Made by a program: the position numbers and the translations under genes
The notes under the pieces: generated by a model
Told to the model about the DNA's origin: nothing
Seen by the model: only the letters and a program-made list of their open reading frames with translations
The model's database searches: none
Assembly: GCF_030814995.1 (NCBI RefSeq)
Contig: NZ_JAUSVX010000023.1
Span: 46,597 to 110,596 of the forward strand
Length of the DNA stretch: 64,000 nt
Source: Labrys wisconsinensis
GTDB taxonomy: Bacteria > Pseudomonadota > Alphaproteobacteria > Rhizobiales > Labraceae
Direction of reading: 5' to 3'
Part shown: positions 1 to 7,727 of the stretch, piece after piece
Layout: each line of letters opens with the position of its first letter
Numbering within the stretch: position 1 is the first letter of the stretch

Positions 1-603
1 GAACGCGTCCCAGGTGAGGCCGAGCTTGTCGGCCTTCTCGCGGAACTGCTTCTCCATGCCGGTACCGGGCCCGACATGGCCGGGCGCCACGGCGTTGACG
101 GTGACGCCATAGGCGGCGAGCTCGACGGCGAGGCACTGGGTCAGGCCCCAGAGCGCGTTCTTGGAGGCGATATAGGCGGAGGAGTAGGGATTGCCGAAGC
201 CGAGCCGGGTGACGATGTTGACGATCCGGCCGCTCCGCGCCCGCATCATCGCCCGCGCAGCGGCGCGGCAGGTCAGGAACGGGCCGCGCGCGTTGACGCG
301 CTGGATGCGGTCCCACTCCTCCGGCTCGGTGTCGACCACCAGCTTCTGCAGGTGGATGCCGGCGCAATTGACCAGCACGGCGAGGTCGTGCCGCTCGGCC
401 ACGCCGCCGATGCCGGCCTGGACCGAGGCCTCGTCGGTGACGTCGAGGGCGAGCCCCTCGCCGCCGAGCCCGGCCGCGACCGCCTGCGCCGCCGCGCCGT
501 CGCGGTCGGCGACCACGACGTGATAGCCGTCTGCCGCCAGCCGTCGCGAAATCTCCGCGCCGATGCCGCCGGCGCCGCCGGTGATGAGCGCCGTGCCGCT
601 CAT
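1..603 (-). CDS. SDR-family oxidoreductase (3' part outside window)
   Basis: This is a short-chain dehydrogenase/reductase, an NAD(P)-dependent oxidation or reduction of an alcohol or ketone in the cytosol. The ATG at 603-601 overlaps the stop of the isomerase gene upstream in the ATGA arrangement. The 201 visible codons show the cofactor glycine motif TGGAGGIG near residue 8, the NCAG motif near residue 84, and the catalytic pair in SAYIASK. The C-terminal part lies beyond position 1, so the gene is partial here. It is probably the last visible member of a minus-strand sugar operon reading from the GntR gene at 3162. The substrate cannot be read from sequence; a sugar, sugar acid or polyol fits the neighbours. 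Confidence 0.9.
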   Translation of the reverse strand, partial: MSGTALITGGAGGIGAEISRRLAADGYHVVVADRDGAAAQAVAAGLGGEGLALDVTDEASVQAGIGGVAERHDLAVLVNCAGIHLQKLVVDTEPEEWDRIQRVNARGPFLTCRAAARAMMRARSGRIVNIVTRLGFGNPYSSAYIASKNALWGLTQCLAVELAAYGVTVNAVAPGHVGPGTGMEKQFREKADKLGLTWDAF

Positions 604-1412
604 GCCAGCCAGGCCCTGATCTGGTCGCGCAGCTGAATCGTCTCGGTCAGCACGTCGTCGTAGAGCGTTCCCATATAATCCTGATGCACATATTCCAGGG
701 ATAGATAGCCGGCATAGTTTGCCGCCTTCAACGTGGCGAGCTGCGCCGCCATGTTGATCGTGCCCTCATGGCCCTTGGTCTGCAGCGCGCCCGGCTTGCC
801 CTGGCGCACATGCATGTGCGCGGCATGGGGCGCCAGAACGTCGATCTCGTCCTGCCGCCAGCCGAGGCAGACGAAATGGGCATAGTCGAGCGTCAGCTTC
901 AGCCCGGGCACGCGCTCGATCAATTCGAGCGCCAGCGCCGGGCTTTCGAGATAGGAATGCACATGCGGCTCGACCGTGAGCGTCACCCCGGCCTCGGCCG
1001 CGATCGGCAGCAGCCGGTTGAGGCTCGCCGCGGACTGCGCCAGCGCCTGCGCCCGGCCCTGCCCCGGATTGACCACGCCCGGCAGCACGAACACCGTCGG
1101 GATGCCGGCCGCGCGGCAGAAGCGCGCGACCTGGCGGAAATCCGCGACATTGGCGTCGAGATGCCCGGCATCGGCGAGGTTGCGGGCCGCCAGGCTGTCG
1201 CCGAAGAGGTGGTAGAAGCTCGGCACGGTGACGCCGAGCCGCCGCACCCGCTCGGCCGCCTTGTCGGGGTCGGCCAGCAGCGCCGCCTTGTCGAGGGCCG
1301 GCCCGTAGAAATAGCCGAGGTCGAGGGCGCCGATGCCGAGCACATGGGCGATCCCGGCGGCCTCCTCCAGGCTGCAGGCCCGCAGCGACCAGGATGTCAG
1401 CGACAACTTCAT
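600..1412 (-). CDS. Sugar phosphate isomerase/epimerase (xylose isomerase-like TIM barrel)
   Basis: A 270-residue protein of the AP endonuclease 2 / xylose-isomerase-like TIM-barrel family, which isomerises, epimerises or dehydrates sugars with a divalent metal. Visible metal-ligand type segments are VEPHVHS, LDYAHF and SLEYVHQ, spread as in this fold. The length is typical. The start ATG at 1412 overlaps the stop of the Gfo/Idh gene (ATGA), and its own stop overlaps the SDR start, so translation is probably coupled. No signal peptide is seen, so it should be cytosolic. An exact reaction cannot be assigned. Context with a sugar oxidoreductase and an SDR suggests inosose, keto-sugar or sugar-acid turnover. 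Confidence 0.85.
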   Translation of the reverse strand: MKLSLTSWSLRACSLEEAAGIAHVLGIGALDLGYFYGPALDKAALLADPDKAAERVRRLGVTVPSFYHLFGDSLAARNLADAGHLDANVADFRQVARFCRAAGIPTVFVLPGVVNPGQGRAQALAQSAASLNRLLPIAAEAGVTLTVEPHVHSYLESPALALELIERVPGLKLTLDYAHFVCLGWRQDEIDVLAPHAAHMHVRQGKPGALQTKGHEGTINMAAQLATLKAANYAGYLSLEYVHQDYMGTLYDDVLTETIQLRDQIRAWLA

Positions 1413-2449
1413 CGCACCTCCTCCATCGTCCCGCTCGCCGCCGACCGGTACAGCGCGTCGAGCACCTCCACGGCCCGGAGGCCGACGATGCCCGGCGCCG
1501 GGTTATCCACGGGCAGGCCGCGGCAGATGTCGACCAGCGCCTTGACCGGCGCGACGCATTCATAGGCGCCGTCCCCGGCCGCGATCTGGCCGGTGACGCT
1601 CTCGCCGTCGCGCCGGTGCAGCTCCAGCCGCTCGCGCTCGATGTCGAGCAGCAGCATGCCCTCGCTGCCGAAGATCCGCATGTCGATCTGGAAACCGCAC
1701 TGCTTCGGCACGGTCGCGGCGCCGGAGAGCGAGCCCGTCGCGCCATTGGCGAAGCGCACCACCGCGGCGTCGTAATAGTCGACGCCGGCGGGCGACTGCC
1801 CGGTGCAGGCGAAGACCTTAGCCGGCTCGAGATCTGCGATGCGGAAGAGGAGGCCGAGGGCGTGGACGAGCTGGCCCCAGCCATAGCCGCCCGCCCGCTT
1901 CGGGTCGGCCCAGGTCGAGGGCGGCGGCCGGAACATGGCGCCTTCCGTCTCCTGCATCGGCCGGCCGGCCATCAGGTCGTCGAGGGCGGAGGCCATCTGC
2001 AGCACCACGTGCTCGATCCGCCCGACCCGCGGCGCCAGCGCCCGAGCCCGGGCGGCGAAGGCCTTGAAGTTCCAGCCGTAGGGCACCACCACCTGCCGCC
2101 CGGCGGCCGCAGCGGCGTCGACGATCGCCCGGGCATCGGCGGCAGTGGTGGCGAGCGGCTTCTCCACCAGCACGTGGCAGCCCTTGGCCAGCGCCGCCAG
2201 CGCGTGCTCGTGGTGCAGCACATGCGGCGAGGCGATGATGACGCCGTCCATCGGCACCGTATCGAGCATCTCGCGATAGTCTTCGAAGGCGTGCGGCACG
2301 TCGAAGGCCTGCTGCAGCCGAGCCAGATCCTCGGCCCCGAGGCGGTTGACGGCGACCACCTCGCAGTCCGGGTCCGCCTTCAGCGCCGGCAGGTGGTTGG
2401 CGGCGGCCCACCAGCCGGCGCCGATCACGCCGATGCGGGCCCTGCTCAC
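1409..2449 (-). CDS. Gfo/Idh/MocA family oxidoreductase
   Basis: A 346-residue NAD(P)-dependent sugar or inositol dehydrogenase-like enzyme. The N-terminus carries the Rossmann motif GVIGAGWW (residues 7-14), and the EKPLATT segment near residue 95 holds the usual catalytic lysine-proline pair. The C-terminal half is the GFO_IDH_MocA alpha/beta domain. The start codon is GTG at 2449-2447; it overlaps the TGA of the GntR gene (GTGA), which is why this start is preferred. The gene is co-directional and overlapping with the isomerase and SDR, giving a four-gene unit. It probably oxidises an imported sugar or polyol. The exact substrate is unknown. Confidence 0.87.
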   Translation of the reverse strand: MSRARIGVIGAGWWAAANHLPALKADPDCEVVAVNRLGAEDLARLQQAFDVPHAFEDYREMLDTVPMDGVIIASPHVLHHEHALAALAKGCHVLVEKPLATTAADARAIVDAAAAAGRQVVVPYGWNFKAFAARARALAPRVGRIEHVVLQMASALDDLMAGRPMQETEGAMFRPPPSTWADPKRAGGYGWGQLVHALGLLFRIADLEPAKVFACTGQSPAGVDYYDAAVVRFANGATGSLSGAATVPKQCGFQIDMRIFGSEGMLLLDIERERLELHRRDGESVTGQIAAGDGAYECVAPVKALVDICRGLPVDNPAPGIVGLRAVEVLDALYRSAASGTMEEVR

Positions 2450-3162
2450 GGCCGGCCTCCCATGGCGGCGACGGTCGATCGGTGCACATTGGCCATATGG
2501 GTCTCCATGGCGCGCGCGGCCGCCTCGGCGTCGTGCGCCGCGAAGGCCGCGAGGATGGCCTGGTGGTCGGCGAAGGACTGCTGGATCGCCCCGGGCGTCT
2601 CCGCGGCGATGCGCCGGTATTCCAGGCCGAGGATGTAGAAGGACTGCGACACCCGCACCAGGAACGGGTTGCCGCAGACGGCGGCCATGATGCGATGGAA
2701 CTCGGCGTCGGACTCGCGGAAGGCCAGGGGATCGGCGAGGGTGCCGCGCTGGGCCTCGAGCACCGCGCCGAGCCGGGCGATGTCCTCGTCCGTGATCTTC
2801 TCGGCGACGATGCGCGCCATGCCGGCCTCGGTCAGGCGCCGCGCCTCGTAGAGGGCGTTGACGTTCTCCTCGTTGAGGGTGATCAGCATCTGGAACGGCG
2901 CCAGCAGGTCGGAAGCGTCGAGCGAGGACACGACGATGCCCCCGCCCTGCCGCGCCTTCAGCACGCCGAGGATCTGCAGGCCGCGCAGGGCTTCGCGCAG
3001 GCTCGGGCGGCTCACCTGCATCAGCACGGCGAGCTCACGCTCCGGCGGCAGCTGGTCGCCGGGCCTGAGGTTCTTGGTGCGCACCAGGTCGAGCAGCCGC
3101 CGCGCCACCTGTTCGGCGAGGGAGCTGCGCTCGATCGGCGCGAAGGGGCTGGCCAGGGTCAT
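2446..3162 (-). CDS. FadR-subfamily GntR transcriptional regulator
   Basis: A 238-residue repressor-type regulator. The N-terminal winged helix (about residues 12-80) contains the LREALRGLQILG segment and the wing. The C-terminal FCD domain carries metal- and effector-binding residues in SDAEFHRI and FADHQAI. FCD regulators usually respond to organic acids or sugar acids. It is the first gene of a tightly overlapping minus-strand unit with the Gfo/Idh, isomerase and SDR genes. A FadR-type palindrome at 4704-4718, between the binding-protein gene and the enolase-superfamily gene, is the likely operator. The regulator would then control the whole 1-5978 cluster. Confidence 0.88.
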   Translation of the reverse strand: MTLASPFAPIERSSLAEQVARRLLDLVRTKNLRPGDQLPPERELAVLMQVSRPSLREALRGLQILGVLKARQGGGIVVSSLDASDLLAPFQMLITLNEENVNALYEARRLTEAGMARIVAEKITDEDIARLGAVLEAQRGTLADPLAFRESDAEFHRIMAAVCGNPFLVRVSQSFYILGLEYRRIAAETPGAIQQSFADHQAILAAFAAHDAEAAARAMETHMANVHRSTVAAMGGRP

Positions 3163-3228
3163 CGCGTTCCGTCTCGGTTGCCTGTGGTGGCACGGAAGGC
3201 AAATGCATCGGACACGACGCCGACCGAT

Positions 3229-3346
3229 CCCCTCCTCCTTGCGGGGAGGGGTACGGGGTGGGGGTCCATCAGGACAGGGCGAACCCTACGCCCCCGACCC
3301 CCACCCTTTATCCCTCCCCGCAAGGGGGAGGGAAGACCCATGCGTC
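3229..3346. repeat. GC-rich interspersed palindromic repeat, copy A
   Basis: Two nested inverted arms (CCTCCTTGCGGGGAGGGG and CCCCGCAAGGGGGAGGG, plus inner GGGTGGGGGTC / GACCCCCACCC) surround a short variable centre. The outer 50 or so bases match, in inverted orientation, the copy at 16341-16497. The element fills the gap between the GntR gene and the binding-protein gene. It is non-coding; short open frames inside it are artefacts. Repeats like this are known in many Hyphomicrobiales genomes. Confidence 0.85.
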
Positions 3347-3426
3347 GAGCCCAGTTCGACACGTGCGCACCTTGCTCCACCGAACCTCGTCCTCTCACAA
3401 ATCGTCGAACCACGCCCGAGTCTGGC

Positions 3427-4632
3427 TCAGCCGGGGATCGGCGGCAGCAGCACCTGGAAATTCCTGAACTCGTCGCGCTGATGCAGCGCCGCGACATAGG
3501 CGCGGTAGGCCGCCTCGTCGATGGCGGCGTCGGCCGGCTGCCAGTCCGGACGGGCGCGGCAGGCGACCGCCGGATCGACCTTGCAGGCAGTGTCCGGCTT
3601 CACCAGGTCGCTGAAGGCGAACACGCTCTTCGGCACCGGCCTGCCGGCCAGCATGGCGAGCGCCGTCGGCACCGCGGCATTGGCATAGCCCTTGGGGAAG
3701 AAGGACATGGTGCCGACGAAGGCCGGGTCCTGCCCGAGCAGGTCGAGCCGCTCCCCGCCCATGCCGACGGCCAGCGTGCTCTCGCTCCGACCGGCCGCAG
3801 CGAGCGCGCGCAGCGCCCCGGCGAGCTGCTCGTCGCTGAAGGAGGCGACCAGCACGGGCTTGTCCGGATCGAGACGCCCCATGAGGTTGTTCATCGCCGT
3901 GAAGCCGCTGTCGGCGGTGCCCTGCATGTCGAGCCAGACGATCTGGCTCGCCGGCAGGTCCGGCATCACCGACTTGACCCCCGCCTCCTGCGACAGGTTG
4001 CGCAGCCGGCCATTCGGCCCGACGAGCGGGAAGGCGGCGATCACCAGCGTCGCCTCGCCGGCCTTGTCCTTGCCCCAGCGCTGCACCGCGGCCTCGGCCA
4101 CATAGGTGCCGGCCCGGAAGCCGGCACGGGCATTGTCGACGCCGACCCAGGCGGCGCCGATGATCGGGATGTCGAGCGAGATGATCGGGATGCCGGCATC
4201 GTCGAGCGGCTTCTTCACCGCGCCGCCGAACTGCACGTCGAGCAGGCTGTTGATGACGAAATCGACGTTGCGCGTCGCGAAGGACTGGGCGTTGGCGACG
4301 TTCTTCTGCGGATCCCACTCGTTGTCGGCGGTCAGGAGCTCGATGCCGGCGGCCTCCGCGATCTCCTGCAGGCCCTGACGGTTGAGCTGGGAGAAGGGCG
4401 AGGAGCCGCCCCACATGGTGTAGCCGAACACATAGGCCTTGCCGTTGCGCGGCGGCGTCTTCGCCATGGCGTCCTTGACCATGGCGGCGAGCGCCGCCTT
4501 GTCCGGGTTGGCGGGGCCGACCTTGTCGGGATCGAAGCCGTGAAACGGTTCGGCCCGGGCGAGGCCGCCCAGCGCCGCGCTCGCGGCGACGGCGGCCGCC
4601 GATGCCAGGACTGCCCGGCGCGTGATGCCCAT
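3427..4632 (-). CDS. Periplasmic sugar-binding protein (LacI-fold), orphan
   Basis: A solute-binding protein of the Peripla_BP_4 / RbsB type, 401 residues from the ATG at 4632. That start is chosen because GAGGGAGGG lies just upstream and because it begins a twin-arginine leader (ITRRAVLASAA). A longer frame reaches 4734 but has no ribosome site. Conserved features are YTMWGGSSPFSQ near the mature N-terminus, NVDFVINS, ISLDIPIIG and VDNARAG. No ABC ATPase or permease gene adjoins it, unlike the other three binding proteins in the window, so it must share membrane partners or act alone as a sensor. The FadR-type palindrome upstream suggests control by the GntR protein encoded at 2446-3162. Confidence 0.88.
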   Translation of the reverse strand: MGITRRAVLASAAAVAASAALGGLARAEPFHGFDPDKVGPANPDKAALAAMVKDAMAKTPPRNGKAYVFGYTMWGGSSPFSQLNRQGLQEIAEAAGIELLTADNEWDPQKNVANAQSFATRNVDFVINSLLDVQFGGAVKKPLDDAGIPIISLDIPIIGAAWVGVDNARAGFRAGTYVAEAAVQRWGKDKAGEATLVIAAFPLVGPNGRLRNLSQEAGVKSVMPDLPASQIVWLDMQGTADSGFTAMNNLMGRLDPDKPVLVASFSDEQLAGALRALAAAGRSESTLAVGMGGERLDLLGQDPAFVGTMSFFPKGYANAAVPTALAMLAGRPVPKSVFAFSDLVKPDTACKVDPAVACRARPDWQPADAAIDEAAYRAYVAALHQRDEFRNFQVLLPPIPG

Positions 4633-4703
4633 TACGACCCTCCCTCGTCCCGCCTCGCGCTCTGCGGCGCGATACCCCGGTTGACGTCTCTTCGGCCCGG
4701 CCA

Positions 4704-4718
4704 ATTGGCCTGACCAAT
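4704..4718. promoter_or_regulatory. Putative FadR/GntR-type operator
   Basis: ATTGG-CCTGA-CCAAT is a perfect 5-5-5 inverted repeat. Read on the minus strand it is ATTGGTCAGGCCAAT, close to the TGGT-NNN-ACCA pattern bound by FadR-subfamily regulators such as PdhR. It lies 72 bp upstream of the binding-protein start and 135 bp upstream of the divergent enolase-superfamily gene, so one site could serve both. A further TGGTC half-site sits at about 4729-4733. Confidence 0.55.
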
Positions 4719-4853
4719 AATCCATGTTGACCACGTTAGCGCGGTCTCGCTAGCTTGCCAAGCTGTTCGCTGCCGGCATGAAACGACCGGCGGCGGCCAG
4801 GCGGGAGCTTCGCCGGCGGCAGATCCGGCGCCGGCCCGCCGAGGGAGGACGCC

Positions 4854-5978
4854 ATGAGGATCGCGAGCGTGCGCTGCCATGTGCTGCGCTGGCCCGAGCC
4901 GAACGATTTCAACCATGACCGCATGACCGTGCTGGTGCGCGTCGAGAGCGCGGCCGGCATCTGGGGCTGGGGCGAGGCCATCGCCATGTGGCCGGAGGCC
5001 TGCAAGGCGACCGTCGCGGTGATCGAGGACGGCCTCGCGCCGCTGCTGGCGGCGGCGGGCGACATCGACGTCGACGCGGCCTGGCGCGCCATGAAGGCGC
5101 ATAGCTGGTGGTATGGCGAGGGCGGCATCGCGGCGCTCGCCATCTCGGCCCTGGACATGGCGCTGTGGGACATCGCCGCCAAGGACCGCGGCGTGCCGCT
5201 GGTCGAGCTCCTCGGCGGCGCGGCGCACGCCGCCCTGCCCGCCTGCGCCAGCCTGCACGTCAACCAGCCGACGATCGAGGAGTCCGTCCGGGAGATCGCC
5301 GGCCACGTCGAGGGCGGCTTCCGCTCGACCAAGCTCGGCCTCGGCAAGCGCGGCCTGTCGCGGGCCGGGCGCGATCCCGATTACGACATCGCCCTGGTCG
5401 GCGCGCTGCGCGGGGCGATCGGGCCGGGGCCCGGCATCATGGTCGACGCCGGCAACGGCACGACATGGGACATCGACACGGCGATTCGCACGGTCGGCGC
5501 CATGGCGGCCCATGACATCGCCTGGATCGAGGAGCCGTTCCACCCCGGCGCGATCGGCGCCCATCTCGCCCTGCAGGCGGCGGTGCCGACGCCGATCGCC
5601 GCCGGCGAGCGCGAATGGTCGGATGCCGGCTACCGGCGCTGGCTCGCCACCGGCGCCGTCGAGATCTTCGGCATCGATCCTGCCCGCGTCGAGGGCGTCA
5701 CCGGCTTCCGCCGGGCGGCCGCGGCGGTCGAAGCAGCGGGCAAGACCGTCAACGCCCATGCCTGGAGCACGGCGGTGCTTACCGCCGCCAGCCTGCACCT
5801 GTCGCTGGCCTGCCCGGCGGCGAAGCTGTTCGAGCTGAAGCCCCTGCCCGGCCCGATGCAGTTCGACCTCGTCGACGAGCCGTTCTGGCACGAGGACGGC
5901 GTGGTCCGGGCCCCGGCCCGTCCGGGCCACGGCGCCGACCCGAAGGAGGCGGTGCTGAGGCGCTACCAGGCCGTGTGA
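4854..5978 (+). CDS. Enolase-superfamily (mandelate racemase/muconate lactonizing) enzyme
   Basis: A 374-residue member of the mandelate racemase/muconate lactonizing group, which abstracts a proton alpha to a carboxylate; many members are sugar-acid dehydratases. Visible catalytic elements in order are STKLGLGKRG (base lysine region, about residue 162), VDAGNG (first metal ligand Asp, about 197), WIEEPF (second ligand Glu, about 224), AAGEREW (third ligand Glu, about 250) and NAHAWST (His, about 302). The start ATG has GAGGGAGGA nine bases upstream. The gene diverges from the binding-protein gene across the putative GntR operator. It probably dehydrates an acid sugar produced by the dehydrogenases at 1-2449. 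Confidence 0.9.
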   Translation: MRIASVRCHVLRWPEPNDFNHDRMTVLVRVESAAGIWGWGEAIAMWPEACKATVAVIEDGLAPLLAAAGDIDVDAAWRAMKAHSWWYGEGGIAALAISALDMALWDIAAKDRGVPLVELLGGAAHAALPACASLHVNQPTIEESVREIAGHVEGGFRSTKLGLGKRGLSRAGRDPDYDIALVGALRGAIGPGPGIMVDAGNGTTWDIDTAIRTVGAMAAHDIAWIEEPFHPGAIGAHLALQAAVPTPIAAGEREWSDAGYRRWLATGAVEIFGIDPARVEGVTGFRRAAAAVEAAGKTVNAHAWSTAVLTAASLHLSLACPAAKLFELKPLPGPMQFDLVDEPFWHEDGVVRAPARPGHGADPKEAVLRRYQAV

Positions 5979-6070
5979 GGCGGCGCCAAGGCAGCTTTCC
6001 GGCGGCGGGTTGGCTGAAAAGCGGAAAACCTGTATGAGGCAAGAAGGGTCAACTGCTGGAAAGACGCACG

Positions 6071-6574
6071 ATGCTGCTTCGGCTCCTCCTTGCGGGCGCG
6101 CTTGCGACCGTGGCCAGCGCCGCCGCGATGGCGGCGGAAACCACCGCCAGGACGCCCGTGGATGCGCTGATCGTCAAGCATGCCGCCCGCTACAAGGTGC
6201 CGGAGAGCCTGATCCGCCGGGTGGTGCTGCGCGAGAGCCGCTTCAACCCTGCCGCACGTCACGGCCCCTATTGGGGCCTGATGCAGATGCGCCTCGATAC
6301 CGCGCGCGGCATGGGCTATCGCGGCCCGGCGCCCGGCCTGCTCGACGCCGACATCAACCTGACCTACGGCGTCGCGTATCTCGCCAATGCCTGGCGGGTG
6401 GCGCGCGGCAATGAGAGCCGCGCCGTGGCGCTCTATTCCGGCGGCTATTATTACGAGGCCAAGCGCAAGGGCATGCTGGGCGAGCTCCTGAAGTCGGCTG
6501 TCGTCACCGACACGACGCCCACCCTGATCCCCGTCTCCGTCACCGGCAGCATCCCGAAGGCCAAGGCGCAGTAG
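6071..6574 (+). CDS. Small lytic transglycosylase (SLT domain)
   Basis: A 167-residue exported protein. The N-terminal 23 residues form a Sec signal peptide ending near AMAA. The SLT goose-lysozyme-like fold follows, with the catalytic glutamate in VLRESRFNP, then YWGLMQM and YLANAWR, the usual GLMQ and YNAG-like motifs. The enzyme would cleave peptidoglycan glycan strands in the periplasm. Length fits the short stand-alone members found in Alphaproteobacteria rather than the large Slt70 type. It follows the enolase-family gene by 92 bp and converges on the SorC gene, so it is probably an independent unit not linked to the sugar pathways. Confidence 0.88.
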   Translation: MLLRLLLAGALATVASAAAMAAETTARTPVDALIVKHAARYKVPESLIRRVVLRESRFNPAARHGPYWGLMQMRLDTARGMGYRGPAPGLLDADINLTYGVAYLANAWRVARGNESRAVALYSGGYYYEAKRKGMLGELLKSAVVTDTTPTLIPVSVTGSIPKAKAQ

Positions 6575-6595
6575 CGCCGGCGCCGTATCCGCGTC

Positions 6596-7600
6596 TCACC
6601 GGCGCGCGAGCTCGTCGAGCACGGCGAGCGCCGTGTCGCCGTCGATGATCAGGCCGCGCACCAGGCCGCTGCGCAGCAGCGCGATGATGGCGAGGGTCTT
6701 CTCCAGGCCCGCGGCGAGCAGGACGACGTTGCGCCCCCTGAGGTGCTCGGTGCCAACCGCCAGGCTGCGCCGGCTGAGGGGGTGCGGCACCTCGCGGCCG
6801 TGGATGTCGTAGAGCTTGCCGAGCGTGTCGCACACGGCGCCGCTGTCGCGCACGCTCTGCATCTCCTCAGCCGAGATCATGTCCTGCAGCCGCAGCACCG
6901 CGCTCTCCTGCAGCTCGCCGACGCTGATGAGGTAGAGGTCGGCGGCGCGCGCCATCTCCACCGCGTCCACCACCATGCGCTGCGACATCAGCACCTGCTG
7001 GTCGGCCTCCGAATCCGCGATGAACGGCACGGGCAGGAAATGCACCTCGCCGCCGGTGCGCGCCGCGAAGGCCTGCACCACCTCGAACGGGTTCGAGGCG
7101 GAATTGCGCGTCAGCGAGCCGATCAGCGAGACGAAGCGGGCCTGCGGATTGCGCACGCCCGAGAGCTGCAGCGCCACCTGCTCGATCGAGCGGCCCCAGC
7201 TCACCCCGACGGTGATCGGCCCCGTCCCCAGCTTGCCCTTGAGGACATTCGCGCCGGCCGTGCCGACGGCACGCCGGGCGACCACGCTCTGGATCCGGAC
7301 AAGGTCCGGATCCGCAGCCATGCGGGAGAAGCCGACCGGCGGCGTCGCCAGGCAGAAGTCGAGCCCGAAGGCGCGGGCGATCGCATGCTCGACGCCGATG
7401 TCGCGGGCCGAATCATGGTTGATGGCGATGCTGATCAGGCCGCGGTCGCGTCCCTCCGACAGGAGGCGGTTGACCCGCGAACGGTGCAGGCCGAGCCGCG
7501 CCGCCGTCTCCTCCTGGTTCAGCCCGGCGACATAGTAGAGCCACGCCACCCGCACGATCAGCGCGTCGTCGGTCTCATGGGCCAGGTTGAGGTTGAGCAT
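6596..7600 (-). CDS. SorC/DeoR-family sugar-responsive regulator
   Basis: A 334-residue regulator. The N-terminal helix-turn-helix is in LNQEETAARLGLHRSRVN (about residues 25-45 of this start), followed by the large SorC sugar-phosphate-binding domain containing TVGVSWGRS and the DELARR end. SorC proteins usually sense a phosphorylated sugar made by a neighbouring kinase. The ATG at 7600 has GGAG seven bases upstream and is preferred over an in-frame start 48 bp further up. The gene diverges from an FGGY kinase, with a 17-bp palindrome between them. It is the likely switch for the unit at 7728-17363. Confidence 0.88.
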   Translation of the reverse strand: MLNLNLAHETDDALIVRVAWLYYVAGLNQEETAARLGLHRSRVNRLLSEGRDRGLISIAINHDSARDIGVEHAIARAFGLDFCLATPPVGFSRMAADPDLVRIQSVVARRAVGTAGANVLKGKLGTGPITVGVSWGRSIEQVALQLSGVRNPQARFVSLIGSLTRNSASNPFEVVQAFAARTGGEVHFLPVPFIADSEADQQVLMSQRMVVDAVEMARAADLYLISVGELQESAVLRLQDMISAEEMQSVRDSGAVCDTLGKLYDIHGREVPHPLSRRSLAVGTEHLRGRNVVLLAAGLEKTLAIIALLRSGLVRGLIIDGDTALAVLDELARR

Positions 7601-7665
7601 CGTCGTCTCCGGCCGCGCCGTCGCATGTTGACAAGTGTCAGGAAACAAATCAAACGTACATCAAA

Positions 7666-7682
7666 TGTCGCTGCAAGCGACA
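7666..7682. promoter_or_regulatory. Palindromic operator candidate for the SorC regulator
   Basis: TGTCGCT-GCA-AGCGACA is a perfect 7-3-7 inverted repeat in the SorC/kinase divergent region. A second palindrome, TGACA-AG-TGTCA at 7629-7640, contains a TTGACA hexamer at 7628-7633. Their position 45-62 bp before the kinase start suits repression or activation by the divergent regulator. There is no experimental support in the sequence itself. Confidence 0.5.
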
Positions 7683-7727
7683 AATGTGCAGATAGGGCCG
7701 ACGCAGATCGGCGGTGGAGGGAGGAGC

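Noticed and set aside
3159..3497. Short open frames in the palindromic repeats reading like TPTLYPSPQGGG
   Set aside because: These are translations of the repeat itself, seen again at 16179-16485, and are a known source of false gene calls.
2482..4713. Very long open frames on the strand opposite to real genes
   Set aside because: High G+C leaves long antisense frames open throughout; they lack ribosome sites, are His/Arg/Gly-rich, and mirror recognised genes.
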